DNA from: Bathynomus jamesi
Taxonomy: Eukaryota > Arthropoda > Malacostraca > Isopoda > Cirolanidae
DNA: 64,000 nucleotides
Direction: 5' to 3'
Assembly: GCA_023014485.1 (NCBI GenBank)
Contig: JAJOZX010000091.1
Span: 187,001-251,000, forward strand
This document shows, piece by piece, positions 1-9,485 of this stretch (within the stretch, counting starts at the first letter, position 1; the number at the start of each line of letters is the position of its first letter). The notes beneath the pieces were generated by a model. It ran no database searches, was not told the DNA's origin, and saw only the letters and a list, made by a program, of their open reading frames with translations. The position numbers were made by a program, and so were the translations under genes.

Positions 1-169
1 AGGTTAGACCGAATCTTGCACACTATTTAAGGGTGTATTACTGTCTTCTGGGGGTGGCTGTTCGAGAAGTTACCTGTGACAATGTGTAGGAATTTTTCCC
101 TGGCACCCGTTGCTATTGGTACCTCCTCGGTATGACCGCAAGGCCTTTTGAGGTACTTCTTGTCCTTGT

Positions 170-172
<3 letters not shown>
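1..172 (+). mobile_element. 3' end of a CR1-like LINE (TC-flanked family)
   Basis: The first 35 bases match, in sense orientation, the last codons and stop region of the LINE copies found on the minus strand at 45.16 and 46.79 kb (GTCTAACC, TTGCACACTATTT). The stretch around 95-172 matches their 3' UTR (CACCCGTTGCTATTGG, AAGGCCTTTTGAGGTACTT, CCTTGTAACTC). The element then runs straight into (TC)n at 172-210, as the other two copies do. The 5' part lies outside the window. Identification comes from internal comparison within this window. Confidence 0.8.

Positions 173-210
<38 letters not shown>
172..210. repeat. (TC)n microsatellite at a LINE 3' end
   Basis: Uninterrupted CT/TC dinucleotides directly abut the 3' end of the LINE fragment. 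The other members of this LINE family have the same junction. Confidence 0.95.
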
Positions 211-213
<3 letters not shown>

Positions 214-625
214 ATCGACTAGTTAAGCCACGCGGGGTAAACTTGAAGTTCAAGAAAACCTTTCTAGAATTACTTCATCAGGGTGCGGACACTCTGATGG
301 GGTGACATCGCTTTTTACTGAAAATAATCTGCCATGATCCTAACTCCAAACCTTCAACTTTTGTAGTCCAAATGACTTTGGGTATGAAACTCCTTAAAAG
401 ATTGTCTTTTCGGAAAATCAATGAAATTGTATACAATCGATTACAACAGTCGAGATACTTTTTACCAATGTCATAATAAGTGATGATAAACATTTTTCAT
501 CACTGCGACGCGAAAATGCTGAGTGACAGTTTTTTCAGGTGATATGTTTGTGGGATGATCCAAACTTCGATCCATCAGTAACATTGATATATTGTTGCTT
601 ACTCTCGCACAATCTTCTTTCAATT

Positions 626-664
<39 letters not shown>

Positions 665-984
665 TATATCGTCAGCGTCAAAACAAAATTTCCAACGTCA
701 CTTTTTGACGTTTTTGAGTTTTTGTTGCTAATGCCATATAAAAAAAATTGCGCATCTTTTGGCACAAATTTCGTCCTTGTAGGATGAACTATAATAGGGT
801 GATATTTGCAAAAATTCATATTTTGAACTTTTGAATTTTTAATGAACTTACTATTCCACCAAACCTTATTTTAGAACCTTTTTTTTTTGTTTTTTGCAAA
901 GCCACAAAAAATGACTTAGGAAAATATGGTATGACTCTGACGATATGGAATAACACATAATTACTCATGATTTTTGTATTAAAC
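211..984. other. Intergenic, AT-rich; only a (CA)n tract seen
   Basis: No transposon signature or credible exon is visible apart from an uninterrupted (CA)n run at about 629-661. Open frames across that run are poly-TH or poly-VC translations of the microsatellite. Confidence 0.6.
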
Positions 985-989
985 AAAAA

Positions 990-1055
990 TTCTCGCACCA
1001 GGATTCGAACTTGAGATCTCCTGAGTAGAAATCGCGAGCGCTACCTGGTCACGAA
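990..1055 (-). repeat. tRNA-like SINE head (candidate)
   Basis: On the minus strand an A-box-like segment (TAGCGCTCGCG) lies about 35 nt before a B-box (GTTCGAATCC). The anticodon and acceptor stems do not fold into a proper cloverleaf, so it is not a functional tRNA. It is most simply a tRNA-derived SINE fragment. Confidence 0.4.
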
Positions 1056-1107
1056 AACGTTAATTGTTTCCTTGGTCATCTGATCCACGGCTTTCCAACT
1101 TTTGTCC

Positions 1108-1165
1108 AGGTTAGGTTAGGCTAATGTTATGTTAGGTTATGTTAAATTAAGTTAGGCTAGCAAAT
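1108..1165. repeat. Degenerate TTAGG-like tract
   Basis: GGTTAGGTTAGG followed by diverged TTAGG/TTATG units resembles arthropod telomere repeats. Its interstitial position and decay argue against an active telomere. Confidence 0.45.
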
Positions 1166-1261
1166 ATTAGCCATTCTCATTTGGCGCCTTTGCCGCTAAT
1201 GAAAATGACATTGAGTGGGCAGTAATCCATTTAAATATATACAAGAGGTTGTATTAACTTT

Positions 1262-1325
1262 TATCCCGTCGTAGACCTCGCGACTCTTACTTAAAGTTCC
1301 GGGGTTCGAATTCCGGTGGGAACAT
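1262..1325 (+). repeat. tRNA-like fragment with B-box (candidate SINE head)
   Basis: GGGGTTCGAATTCC is a strong pol III B-box with flanking CCGG pairing that resembles a T-arm. The 5' half is too degenerate for a tRNA. A tRNA-derived SINE is the likely source. Confidence 0.4.
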
Positions 1326-1659
1326 TTATGGTTTCACATATTTTATATATATAAACTTAGTTAACGTTATTAGATTCAATTACATATAATAGCATCTTAA
1401 TTTTTGTTCAAGAAACTTCAGTCGACAGTTAATTTATTTATAAGGTCTTAACGATGTCATTTAATTGTGTAAGTAAATAAAAAATTTCAGCATAATTTGC
1501 ATCTAAATGAGTTTTTGAAGCTCAGTTTTTGTTTAAAGTGGAGAGAATAGAGAAGACGCATCAAGGCTGTAACACAGTCTGTAAGTCTGTAGAAGAGACG
1601 GGAAAGGTTTTCTTTCTGTACCGATTTTTATACTTGCCTTCATTGCTTTGACTCGTAAT

Positions 1660-2092
1660 TTAATCTAACCTTTATTTCATTTGACCTAACAATTAAATTT
1701 AACCTAACCTTTATTTCATTTGAATTAATAATTAAATTTAACCTAACCTTTATTTCATTTGAATTAATAATTAAATTTAACCTAACCTTTATTTCATTTG
1801 AATTAATAATTAAATTTAACCTAACCTTTATTTCATTTGAATTAATAATTAAATTTAACCTAACTTTTATTTCATTTGACTTAACAATTAAATTTAACCT
1901 AACCTTTATTTCATTTGACTTAACAGTTAAATTTAACCTAACCTTTATTTCATTTGACTTAACAATTAAATTTAACCTAACCTTTATTTCATTTGACTTA
2001 ACAATTAAATTTAACCTAACCTTTATTTCATTTGACTTAACAATTAAATTTAATCTAACCTTTATTTCGCTTGACCTTCAACCTAATCCAAT
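1660..2092. repeat. 39-bp minisatellite, about 11 copies, with AACCTAACCT core
   Basis: The motif TTTATTTCATTTGA recurs at 1671, 1710, 1749 and on to 2061, an exact 39-bp period over eleven starts. Each unit carries an AACCTAACCT arthropod-telomere-like motif. Two unit variants are blocked: one with GAATTAATAATT in units 2-5, the other with GACTTAACAATT mostly in later units, which indicates local unit duplication. From about 2093 to 2340 the sequence decays into scattered AACCTAA motifs. Confidence 0.9.
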
Positions 2093-2439
2093 TTGATTTA
2101 ATTGATGTTAACCGAAATTTAGTGTTACCTAATTTAACCAAAACTAAATTTAATATAACTTAATTTGACACCACTGATTTTAGCAAAAATTTAGCTCTAC
2201 TATACATTTCGCTAGGATTAAACTATAACAGCCAAATTCTAACCAACCTAATCTGACCTAATGGATCTTAACCAAATTTAAGTTAACTTCACCCGGTTTA
2301 ATTTAACTTCACCTAACCTATCCTAACCCGGGATATTCTCCTGATTTAACCTAACACCAATACCTATGTGTATCCTCCATGTATGAATGTTACATATATA
2401 TACTGTATATATATTTGATTTGCTTCCACCCGAATTGTT

Positions 2440-2550
2440 CATTCTGACGAAGGTCGAGCTTTTCACTCCACCTTAGACCTACAGTTTAACGTGGAATCCG
2501 AACCACGCCCCACCAGCAGCCCAGCGTCTTAACTACTAGGCCACCCAGGG
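2440..2550 (-). repeat. tRNA-derived SINE
   Basis: Read on the minus strand from 2550, GGGTGGCCTAGTAGTTAAG supplies an A-box and GGTTCGGATTCC a B-box at tRNA-like spacing. About 32 bases around the B-box (CGTGGTTCGGATTCCACG and the following AAACTGTAGGTC) recur in the bodies of the 5S-headed SINEs at 33.3 and 44.0 kb, which places it in a related SINE lineage. Confidence 0.65.
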
Positions 2551-2586
2551 TACCCATTTATCTACCAACCACTTTCTTTTTATATT

Positions 2587-2705
2587 ATGTGGAAAGATGA
2601 CCAGCTGGTTTTTGCTGCGCGCCGCCTGCCGTCACTGGGCCTCGATCCCGGGGCCGATGGATTCGTAGTCAGCGATGCTAACCACTACACCACCGAGGTG
2701 TATAT
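2587..2705 (-). repeat. tRNA-derived SINE head
   Basis: Minus strand from 2705: GGTGTAGTGGTTAGCATCG is a near-consensus A-box arm, followed by a B-box-like GGGATCGAGGCCC. The overlapping open frame on the plus strand is an artefact of this repeat. Weak pairing of the acceptor arms argues for a SINE rather than a tRNA gene. Confidence 0.55.
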
Positions 2706-2726
2706 ATATATGTATATATATATATA

Positions 2727-3068
2727 CAGGGTGTTTCAGGTCGACCCTAGAAATACCAAAATACTCAAAATACCAAAATATCAAATACCAAATACAAAAA
2801 TAAAAACCCACTCTAATAGACAGAGTTTATTTCCACAACAGTTTCGACGCCCACTGGCATCCTCCTCGGGTGGATACAGAAACACGATATCCACCCGAGG
2901 AGGATGCCAGTGGGCGTCGAAACTGTTGTGGAAATAAACTCTGTCTATTAGAGTGGGTTTTTATTTTCATATTTTGACCTTCACGTAGAAAAAAGTGAAG
3001 TTTTTTGCATTTACCAAATACAAACTACAAATTCCGCCAATTTCCTATTTCTAGGGTCGACTTGAAAC

Positions 3069-3074
<6 letters not shown>
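2727..3074. mobile_element. TA-flanked TIR element enclosing a perfect hairpin
   Basis: The termini are inverted repeats of about 28 bp (left begins CAGGGTGTTTCAGG; the right arm reads AGGGTGTTTCAAG on the other strand), flanked by AT-rich TA sequence. Inside, two arms of about 75 bp (about 2802-2877 and 2887-2962) are inverted copies around a short spacer. The arm contains GAGGAGGATGCC...CGAAACTG, resembling the hammerhead-like ends of PLEs elsewhere in the window. Part of the same internal sequence (CCCACTCTAATA, TCTGTCTATTAGAGTGG) recurs at 61.9 kb. It may be a PLE end captured within a mariner-type MITE. Confidence 0.7.

Positions 3075-3131
<57 letters not shown>
3075..3131. repeat. (AT)n microsatellite
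   Basis: Pure AT dinucleotide tract next to the TIR element end. Confidence 0.95.
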
Positions 3132-3139
<8 letters not shown>

Positions 3140-3570
3140 TCGTTTCATTATAATGAAATCGTTATATAATAATTTTTAATTTTTATTGAACCATGTTTGA
3201 CATCGAATATTTTCGTAACGATGATAATCATGACAACCAAAATGATATTTTGGCTAAATTTTTATAAAAATATTTAGTCACTTGAAAACCAGATTTTTCA
3301 GTAGATTGACAATAGAAAATTACCAGTAAACTTCATGTTTATTGGTAATAATTGGTAATAACAATGCCGTAGGTTCTTAATAAATACTGAATTAAGTTTC
3401 AGCTACAAGAAGTTTCTGTCATTTGATTTCAGACGCGACAAAAGAGTAGTCTTTTACTCGTACTTTATCGTCGTGGAAAACAGTACATAAATACTCCTTT
3501 TTATCGATAGTGTTTAGCAAAAGAATTCATATTTTGTACATCTCTGAGAGGAAATCTTTGGTTCTTAATA
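3132..3570. other. Intergenic, nothing recognised
   Basis: AT-rich sequence with only a short (AAT)n run at about 3568-3588. No TIR, ORF or RNA motif stands out. Confidence 0.5.
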
Positions 3571-3594
3571 ATAATAATAATAATAATGAACGGA

Positions 3595-3770
3595 GTAGGA
3601 GTGCCACAAATTGCCACAACGCTCAGTCCAGACGAACGCGACTCTTTGCGCTAACTCCTAACACCACCGGGAGCACTGGGAGTCGAACCTCATACCTCAG
3701 AATCTCAACATTTATAGGGAAACGGTGTTTTCCTCTGATCTACGGATGTTGGCATCTTTGGTTCCTGGCG
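3595..3770 (-). repeat. tRNA-like SINE fragment (candidate)
   Basis: On the minus strand a B-box, GAGGTTCGACTCCC, lies downstream of GATCAGAGGAAAACACC and is followed by CAGTGCTCCC. The spacing suits a tRNA-derived SINE head, but the A-box is weak. Confidence 0.4.
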
Positions 3771-3804
3771 TGTTAAAGTACTTATTTTGTACTCATAAAA
3801 AGAG

Positions 3805-4267
3805 TGTAGTGAATACTCTTATTTTAGTTTCAAGATAAATGTTAATTTTACCGTCTTGAATTTCGGAATAGTATAAATTCATTTTAAATTAGTTACCCCA
3901 TTATAATTCAATTGTGAACCACATTAATACTAATTTTATGTATACTATATTATTTTATTGTATGTAAACATAATTAATTATATATCACAATTGTCAGTTA
4001 ATTATTTATATTCAAATATTTATTTTAATCTAATACCATGTCCATTTTACAAATAAATAATAGAAATCCAAGGGTTTATTTTCCACCTTTGGTACTGTCG
4101 CAGTTTCGCCTAACGGACTCAATACGGCTAGTGAGATAATCACTGGTTGGCACTTAACCAGCGGCAGTGCTTATGGCTACATCATCCAGGTTAACCTCTA
4201 CCGGATAGATGCGCTACTGTCCCAAGCCGTAGCTTGCCTAGGCCAACGACGACGACGTAAACCAACA
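3805..4267 (+). repeat. 5' LTR of Gypsy/CsRn1-like element
   Basis: A 463-bp direct repeat begins TGTAGTGAATACTC and ends CCAACA. It is matched by 8366-8825 with only a handful of substitutions and short indels. The pair is flanked by the 4-bp target duplication AGAG (3801-3804 and 8826-8829). It should hold the promoter and polyadenylation signals of the element; AATAAATAATAG-like sequence near 4052 is a plausible poly(A) region. Confidence 0.95.
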
Positions 4268-4269
4268 AT

Positions 4270-4281
4270 TGGTGACTCCGG
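4270..4281 (+). other. Primer binding site of the LTR retrotransposon
   Basis: TGGTGACTCCGG starts two bases after the LTR. A PBS begins with TGG, complementary to a tRNA CCA end. The sequence is close to the complement of arthropod tRNA-Trp 3' ends, which CsRn1-clade elements use. The tRNA assignment is inference. Confidence 0.7.
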
Positions 4282-4303
4282 AGTTGGATTCCCCCCTTTT
4301 ACC

Positions 4304-4450
4304 CGAACGACTAGGACTAGACTGTAACGTCGTTCGTGCCCATCACCCCCTTCACCCGAGCGACTAGGACCAGACTGTAACGTCGTTCGTGCCCATCACC
4401 CCCTTCACCCGAGCAACTAGGACCAGACTGTAATGTCGCTCGTGCCCTCT
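4304..4450. repeat. 53-bp tandem repeat in the retrotransposon leader
   Basis: Three tandem copies start at 4304, 4357 and 4410, each opening with CGARCRACTAGGAC and containing CGTCGTTCGTGCCC-like sequence. They lie between the PBS and gag, so they would be in the 5' untranslated leader. A role in packaging or translation is possible but unproven. Confidence 0.85.
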
Positions 4451-4555
4451 GCCCCTCACCCCTGCCCGTGCGCTCTGTGCCTGCGCTCGTCTCAACCTCC
4501 ACTCCTTCGTTGGTAACTTGTCGTCTTGCTTGTACGTCAGCAAGCATAGGAGAAG

Positions 4556-5320
4556 ATGCCTGACGACGCTGGTGCCATCTCCCACTTGAGCGTAAAGCTC
4601 CCCGTCTTCTGGCCGGGTGATCCATTTATTTGGTTCCACCAAGTGGAATCACAATTCAACTTGGGAAGGATCACCGCTAGCAGGACAAAATACGATCATG
4701 TTTTGTCCTCTCTACCAGCGAGCATCATCTCTGAAGTCCGTGACGTCATCGTGTCTACTTCCACGAGTGAGGACCCATACAACGATCTGAAGTCTGCCAT
4801 CCTGTGCCGCACCACTGTCTCCGAGCGTGAGAAACTACATCAGTTAATCTCAAAAGAAGAACTTGGAGACCGTAAGCCCATTCAAATGCTGAGGGCTATG
4901 CAGTGCGCTCTAGGCGAACGCGCACAAACCTTCGATAAGGACATCTTTAGACAGTTGTTCTTGCAGAAACTTCCTCCATCAGCTCAGCGTGTCTTGGCCA
5001 CTATGGATCCTGCTACTCCAGTTGATAAACTAGCAGAAACTGCCGACAAAGTAGTGGAGATTGACACAGCTCCGGTCAACAACGTGAACACACAATCGGA
5101 ACTGGAGTTGAAAGTGGAAGAGTTAAGTCAACAACTCAACCACGTTTGTTCTCTGCTACAAAATCAACGGCAAAGAAGCCATTCTCGGTCAAGATTTACG
5201 AAGAGGCATCGTTCGAGTTCCGGGAAGATCTGCTTCTACCACTCGAAATTTGGAAAGAAGGCTAGGAAGTGCATCTCCCCTTGCAATTTTTCGTCGGAAA
5301 ACCCCAGCAGCGAGTCCTAA
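4556..5320 (+). CDS. gag: Gag polyprotein of CsRn1-like Gypsy retrotransposon
   Basis: A 254-residue protein that should assemble the virus-like particle and bind element RNA. The ATG at 4556 is the first good start after the leader repeats. The N-terminal 150 residues fit the Gag capsid fold of arthropod Gypsy elements ([17 protein letters not shown] near residues 18-34). A heptad-like acidic helix lies at about residues 180-205, then an RS/basic stretch at about 208-225. The C-terminus carries a cysteine/histidine knuckle of the type CFYH...FG.KA.KC..PC, the unusual zinc motif of CsRn1-type Gag rather than the normal CCHC. The frame is intact. It overlaps pol by about 50 nt in a different frame, which implies ribosomal frameshifting for Gag-Pol. 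Confidence 0.85.
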   Translation: MPDDAGAISHLSVKLPVFWPGDPFIWFHQVESQFNLGRITASRTKYDHVLSSLPASIISEVRDVIVSTSTSEDPYNDLKSAILCRTTVSEREKLHQLISKEELGDRKPIQMLRAMQCALGERAQTFDKDIFRQLFLQKLPPSAQRVLATMDPATPVDKLAETADKVVEIDTAPVNNVNTQSELELKVEELSQQLNHVCSLLQNQRQRSHSRSRFTKRHRSSSGKICFYHSKFGKKARKCISPCNFSSENPSSES

Positions 5321-7824
5321 TGGCGTCTAGTACTCGCACTGCCAACCTGTTATTCATAAAGGACAGGAACTCTGGTGTCAATTTCTTGGTCGATACCGGA
5401 GCGTCAGTCAGTGTATTCCCTCAAAAATCTGGTCATACGCACTCGGAATCTCCGCCTCTATACGCTGCTAACGGTTCACGCATACCCACGTACGGTACTC
5501 AGTCGCGTGAACTAAACTTGGGCCTTCACCGATCCTTCAAGTGGATTTTCATCTGTGCTCAAGTGCAGCATCCCATAATCGGCGCTGACTTCCTCCAGCA
5601 TTTCAAACTCCTGGTGGATCTTGACAAGCGACGCTTATGCGACCAGGCCACACTGCTTTCTGTTCTTGCCAAACAGGTTGCCCTTCCGGACGCCTCGAAC
5701 TCTGCACTTTCCCTCGTTCCCCCTAATTCCATGTACCAGTGCCTTTTCCAGCGATATCCAGGAATTCTTCAACCGATGCAGATGGGTGATACCATTAAGC
5801 ACACCATTACCCATCACATTACAACAAAAGGTCCCCCTGTGTTTGCAAAACCCAGACGTCTTGCCCCGGACAAACTGAAAGCTGCCAAATCGGAATTCCA
5901 GCTTATGATAGATCTTGGGATAATAAGACCTTCCAAAAGCAGTTGGTCCTCTCCCCTACACCTGGTCCAGAAGAAGTCAGGAGACTGGAGACCATGTGGG
6001 GATTACCGGTTTTTGAATTCGACAACCATCCCGGACCGATATCCGGTACCAAATGTCCAAGACTTTACTTCTCTTCTCCACGGCAAATCTATCTTCAGTA
6101 AAATAGATCTCGTTAAGGCTTTCCACCACATTCCCGTAGAGCCTTCGGATATTCCCAAGACTGCAGTTTGTACACCATTTGGGTTATTCGAATTTTTGAA
6201 GATGCCGTTCGGGCTACGGAATGCTGCGCAAACCTTTCAGAGGTTTATAGATGAGGTCACCAGAGGCTTAGACTTTGTTTATGCCTACATCGATGATTTG
6301 CTTGTGGCCAGCTCAACGGAAGAGGAACATAAGGAACATCTTTCACTCCTCTTTCAACGCTTAGAACAATACGGTGTTACTATTAATGCATCTAAGTGTG
6401 TGTTTGCACAGCCAACCTTGGAATTTCTTGGTCACACGATTTCGCAGCACGGAATTACCCCCCTTCAGGACAAGTGTGAAGTGATAAAAAATTACCCAAT
6501 GCCAAATAATCAGCGTGAGTTACGTCGGTTTCTAGGTTTGGTAAATTATTACCACAAGTTCATTAAAAACTGTGCCAGTGTTCTTGCTCCTCTACACGCT
6601 ATGATCACACACAAACGCAAGGTAACGAAATTGGTATGGTGTAGCGATAGTTTACAGGCGTTCGACAATGCCAAAAATGCTATCAATAGTGCATTGTCTC
6701 TGTCATTTCCTATCAGTGATGCCCCCCTAACTCTGACGGTCGATGCATCAGATGTTGCGATCGGTGGGGTGTTGGAACAAACCATTAACGGTCAACAAGC
6801 ACCCATCGCGTTTTACTCGAAAAAGCTGCAGCCAGCCCAAACGCGTTATAGTGCTTTCGGACGTGAACTTCTTGCTATTTACTTAAACGTGAAGCATTTT
6901 CAACATTTCCTTGAAGGCCGAGAGTTTTGTGTTTTTACCGACCACAAACCTTTGGTCACTGTCTTCAATAAAAACAGCTGTAACCACTCTCCCAGAGTCA
7001 TCAGGCAACTCGATTATATCTCGCAATTTACCACAGATATCCGCCACATCAAAGGTGTCTTGAACACTCCAGCGGATGCACTTTCAAGAATAGAGATTAC
7101 TTCTGTTACCCTCAGCTCTACACTGTGGAATGCTATTGCACAGGATCAAGATAAGGATACGGAACTACAAGACCTGCTCAGAGAAGACTCCACTCACTCA
7201 CTTTCCCTCAAGAAAATGAGTATGCCAGGATTGTCTGTGCCCCTCTATTGCGACGTATCAACAGCTGCTATTCGCCCTTATGTCCCTCCATGTCACAGAA
7301 AAGCAGTCTTCACGGATCTTCATAAGCCCTCCCATCCTGGTATCCGTGCTTCGCAACACCTGGTTACCTCTCGCTTTGTTTGGCCCTCGATGCGGAAGGA
7401 TGTCAAACATTGGACCAAAACGTGCCTTGCCTGCCAGCGTGCCAAAGTCCAAAGGCACACCAGGTCCCCCTTTGACGCATTTCCGCCCCCATCCCAGCGA
7501 TTTGAGGTAATTCATGTAGACATTGTTGGCCCTCTTCCAGTGATTCAAGGCCAACGTTATCTGCTCACCTGTCTCGACCGCTTTTCCAGATGGCCTGAAG
7601 CCATCCACTTCCTGATATCCAAGCGGGACACCTGTTGCAAGAGCCTTCTTCATGGATGGGTATCAAGATTTGGATTGCCGACAAAAGTCATCACTGACCA
7701 AGGTCGCCAATTTGAGTCTTCGCTTTGGAAGAAGTTTACCAGCTTGTTGGGTACAGTACATGCGCATACCTGTGCGTATCATCCGCAAGCTAACGGCCTC
7801 GTCGAACGCTTCCATCGCCACTGA
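5269..7824 (+). CDS. pol: Pol polyprotein (PR-RT-RNaseH-IN), broken at its 3' end
   Basis: Domain order is protease, reverse transcriptase, RNase H, integrase: the Ty3/Gypsy order. Protease has VDTGAS at about residues 41-46. RT runs about residues 190-370 with [17 protein letters not shown] and the YIDDLL active site near residue 340. RNase H begins near residue 482 with TVDASD and contains TDHKPL and ADALSRI. Integrase has the HHCC zinc module ending CLACQ, then catalytic D (HVDIVGPLP), D (VITDQGRQF) and E ([11 protein letters not shown]). The frame ends after ERFHRH because of a one-base deletion near 7823; the remainder continues in another frame from 7836. Apart from that, the coding sequence looks intact, in keeping with near-identical LTRs. 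The overlap with gag suggests a frameshift product. Confidence 0.93.
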   Translation: MHLPLQFFVGKPQQRVLMASSTRTANLLFIKDRNSGVNFLVDTGASVSVFPQKSGHTHSESPPLYAANGSRIPTYGTQSRELNLGLHRSFKWIFICAQVQHPIIGADFLQHFKLLVDLDKRRLCDQATLLSVLAKQVALPDASNSALSLVPPNSMYQCLFQRYPGILQPMQMGDTIKHTITHHITTKGPPVFAKPRRLAPDKLKAAKSEFQLMIDLGIIRPSKSSWSSPLHLVQKKSGDWRPCGDYRFLNSTTIPDRYPVPNVQDFTSLLHGKSIFSKIDLVKAFHHIPVEPSDIPKTAVCTPFGLFEFLKMPFGLRNAAQTFQRFIDEVTRGLDFVYAYIDDLLVASSTEEEHKEHLSLLFQRLEQYGVTINASKCVFAQPTLEFLGHTISQHGITPLQDKCEVIKNYPMPNNQRELRRFLGLVNYYHKFIKNCASVLAPLHAMITHKRKVTKLVWCSDSLQAFDNAKNAINSALSLSFPISDAPLTLTVDASDVAIGGVLEQTINGQQAPIAFYSKKLQPAQTRYSAFGRELLAIYLNVKHFQHFLEGREFCVFTDHKPLVTVFNKNSCNHSPRVIRQLDYISQFTTDIRHIKGVLNTPADALSRIEITSVTLSSTLWNAIAQDQDKDTELQDLLREDSTHSLSLKKMSMPGLSVPLYCDVSTAAIRPYVPPCHRKAVFTDLHKPSHPGIRASQHLVTSRFVWPSMRKDVKHWTKTCLACQRAKVQRHTRSPFDAFPPPSQRFEVIHVDIVGPLPVIQGQRYLLTCLDRFSRWPEAIHFLISKRDTCCKSLLHGWVSRFGLPTKVITDQGRQFESSLWKKFTSLLGTVHAHTCAYHPQANGLVERFHRH

Positions 7825-7835
7825 AGTCATCCCTT

Positions 7836-8342
7836 ATGTGTCACGAAGACTCCCATTGGATGGATAAGCTTCCACTCGTGTTGCTTGGTATTCGCTCTGC
7901 ATTTAAGAGTGATCTGAAGACTACAGCGGCTGAACTAGTCTATGGAACAACACTGCGGCTACCAGGTGGCTACTTCACTGCAGGGGATAAGTCATGTGAT
8001 CCTACGGAATTCGCTCAAACACTTTCCTCTCACATGCAGTCCCTTCAGCCTGTTCCCCCTCGATTGACTAGCCAACAGAACATCTTTGTTTCCCCAGCCC
8101 TCCAATCTTGCACCCACGTTTCGTTCGTGTACCTCTCCCAAAACGGCCTCTCCAATGTCCATATGACGGGCCCTATGAAGTTCTCCGACGTACGCAAATC
8201 ATTTCTCATCCAGCGCGGTTCCAAGGTCGACAAGGTTTCTATCGATCGTCTTAAGCCTGCGTTTTTGGAATCAACCTTAAGCGAGGTACAAGTAGCTACC
8301 AAAAAGGTCCAGAGGAAATCTGTGTCGTTCGGAACTCTTTGA
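7836..8342 (+). pseudogene. Integrase C-terminal part, out of frame with pol
   Basis: This continues the integrase immediately after the one-base deletion near 7823 (CHEDSHWMDKLPLVLLGIRS, the usual sequence after the catalytic glutamate). It includes the end of the core and a C-terminal domain that ends at TGA 8340-8342, just before the polypurine tract. Residues SDVRKSF and VSIDRLKPAF resemble the C-terminal tail of CsRn1/Gypsy integrases. Separation from the catalytic core by the frameshift should inactivate this copy. Confidence 0.85.
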
Positions 8343-8353
8343 ACTTCCTCTCT

Positions 8354-8365
8354 GGTGGGGGAGTG
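8354..8365 (+). other. Polypurine tract
   Basis: GGTGGGGGAGTG lies directly upstream of the 3' LTR start TGTAGTG, the expected site of plus-strand priming. Confidence 0.75.
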
Positions 8366-8825
8366 TGTAGTGAATACTCTTATTTTAGTTTCAAGATAAA
8401 TGTTAATTTTACCGTCTTGAATTTCGGAATAGTATAATTCATTTTAAATTAGTTACCCCATTATAATTCAATTGTGAACCACATTAATACTAATTTTATG
8501 TATACTATATTATTTTATTGTATGTAAACATAATTAATTATATCACAATTGTCAGTTAATTATTTATATTCAAATATTTATTTTAATCTAATACCATGTC
8601 CATTTTACAAATAAATATAGAAATCCAAGGGTTATATTTTCCACCTTTGGTACTGTCGCAGTTTCGCCTAACGGACTCAATACGGCTAGTGAGATAATCA
8701 CTGGTTGGCACTTAACCAGCGGCAGTGCTTATGGCTACATCATCCAGGTTAACCTATACCGGATAGATGCGCTACGGTCCCAAGCCGTAGCTTGCCTAGG
8801 CCAACGACGACGACGTAAACCAACA
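8366..8825 (+). repeat. 3' LTR of Gypsy/CsRn1-like element
   Basis: 460-bp copy of 3805-4267, TG...CA ended, followed by target duplication AGAG at 8826-8829. Visible differences from the 5' LTR are few (for example TATATATCACAA versus TATATCACAA, CCTCTACC versus CCTATACC, CTACTGTCC versus CTACGGTCC), so the insertion is fairly recent. Confidence 0.95.
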
Positions 8826-8829
8826 AGAG

Positions 8830-9049
8830 TGTTAAGTCATGGTCCAATAAATTTGTGTCTGTATTTGGTTAAAGGATTTGAAATCATGTCATTTTTACGA
8901 GCCAGCCGTGCAGTTAAATGATAGTCGTAAATCAGTAAAAACTGTTATTTTCTTTATAAAATGTTAATGGCCTTTTCATGTAACAAAAACAATACAGTAA
9001 CTGAACTTCAGTATTATATTATATTATATATATATATATAATATATATA

Positions 9050-9094
<45 letters not shown>

Positions 9095-9477
9095 TAATTA
9101 GTTACCGGGTTATAGCGTGATGTCACTATAATAATGATAATAATGGTTAATTGATTGTTAATGATAAGGCTGGAGTCACCATGATCTTTTCAGATAAAAT
9201 GATGTTATTAATTGGGTTGTTAATTAGGTTGATTGACGGAATGAGTTTTCTTCCTTTATTAAACAAAATAAATGATTTATGAAATGAGACAAACTGTCAA
9301 ACTGTAAGTTGGTTGTTTACAGTCGAAATTAGATGTACACTTGAATAATGACTTCAATATAATAATGACTTCGATATTAATAATGCGCGAGGTAATGTTT
9401 ATTCTTTATATAAAGTTAGGTGAATGACACCAGGCCAAAATGGGGCCTGCACAAATGGTGTTCACATGGTGGTAGCT
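8830..9477. other. Intergenic with (AT)n tract
   Basis: Contains an interrupted (AT)n tract at 9015-9086 followed by a short (CA)n. No coding or TIR signal was recognised on either side of it. Confidence 0.6.
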
Positions 9478-9485
9478 CTCGTGTC

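Noticed and set aside
1660..2092. CRISPR-like array
   Set aside because: The units are contiguous 39-bp tandem repeats without unique spacers, in a clearly eukaryotic context.
985..2706. Functional tRNA genes
   Set aside because: B-boxes are good, but acceptor and anticodon stems do not pair and anticodon loops are not recognisable; tRNA-derived SINEs explain them better.
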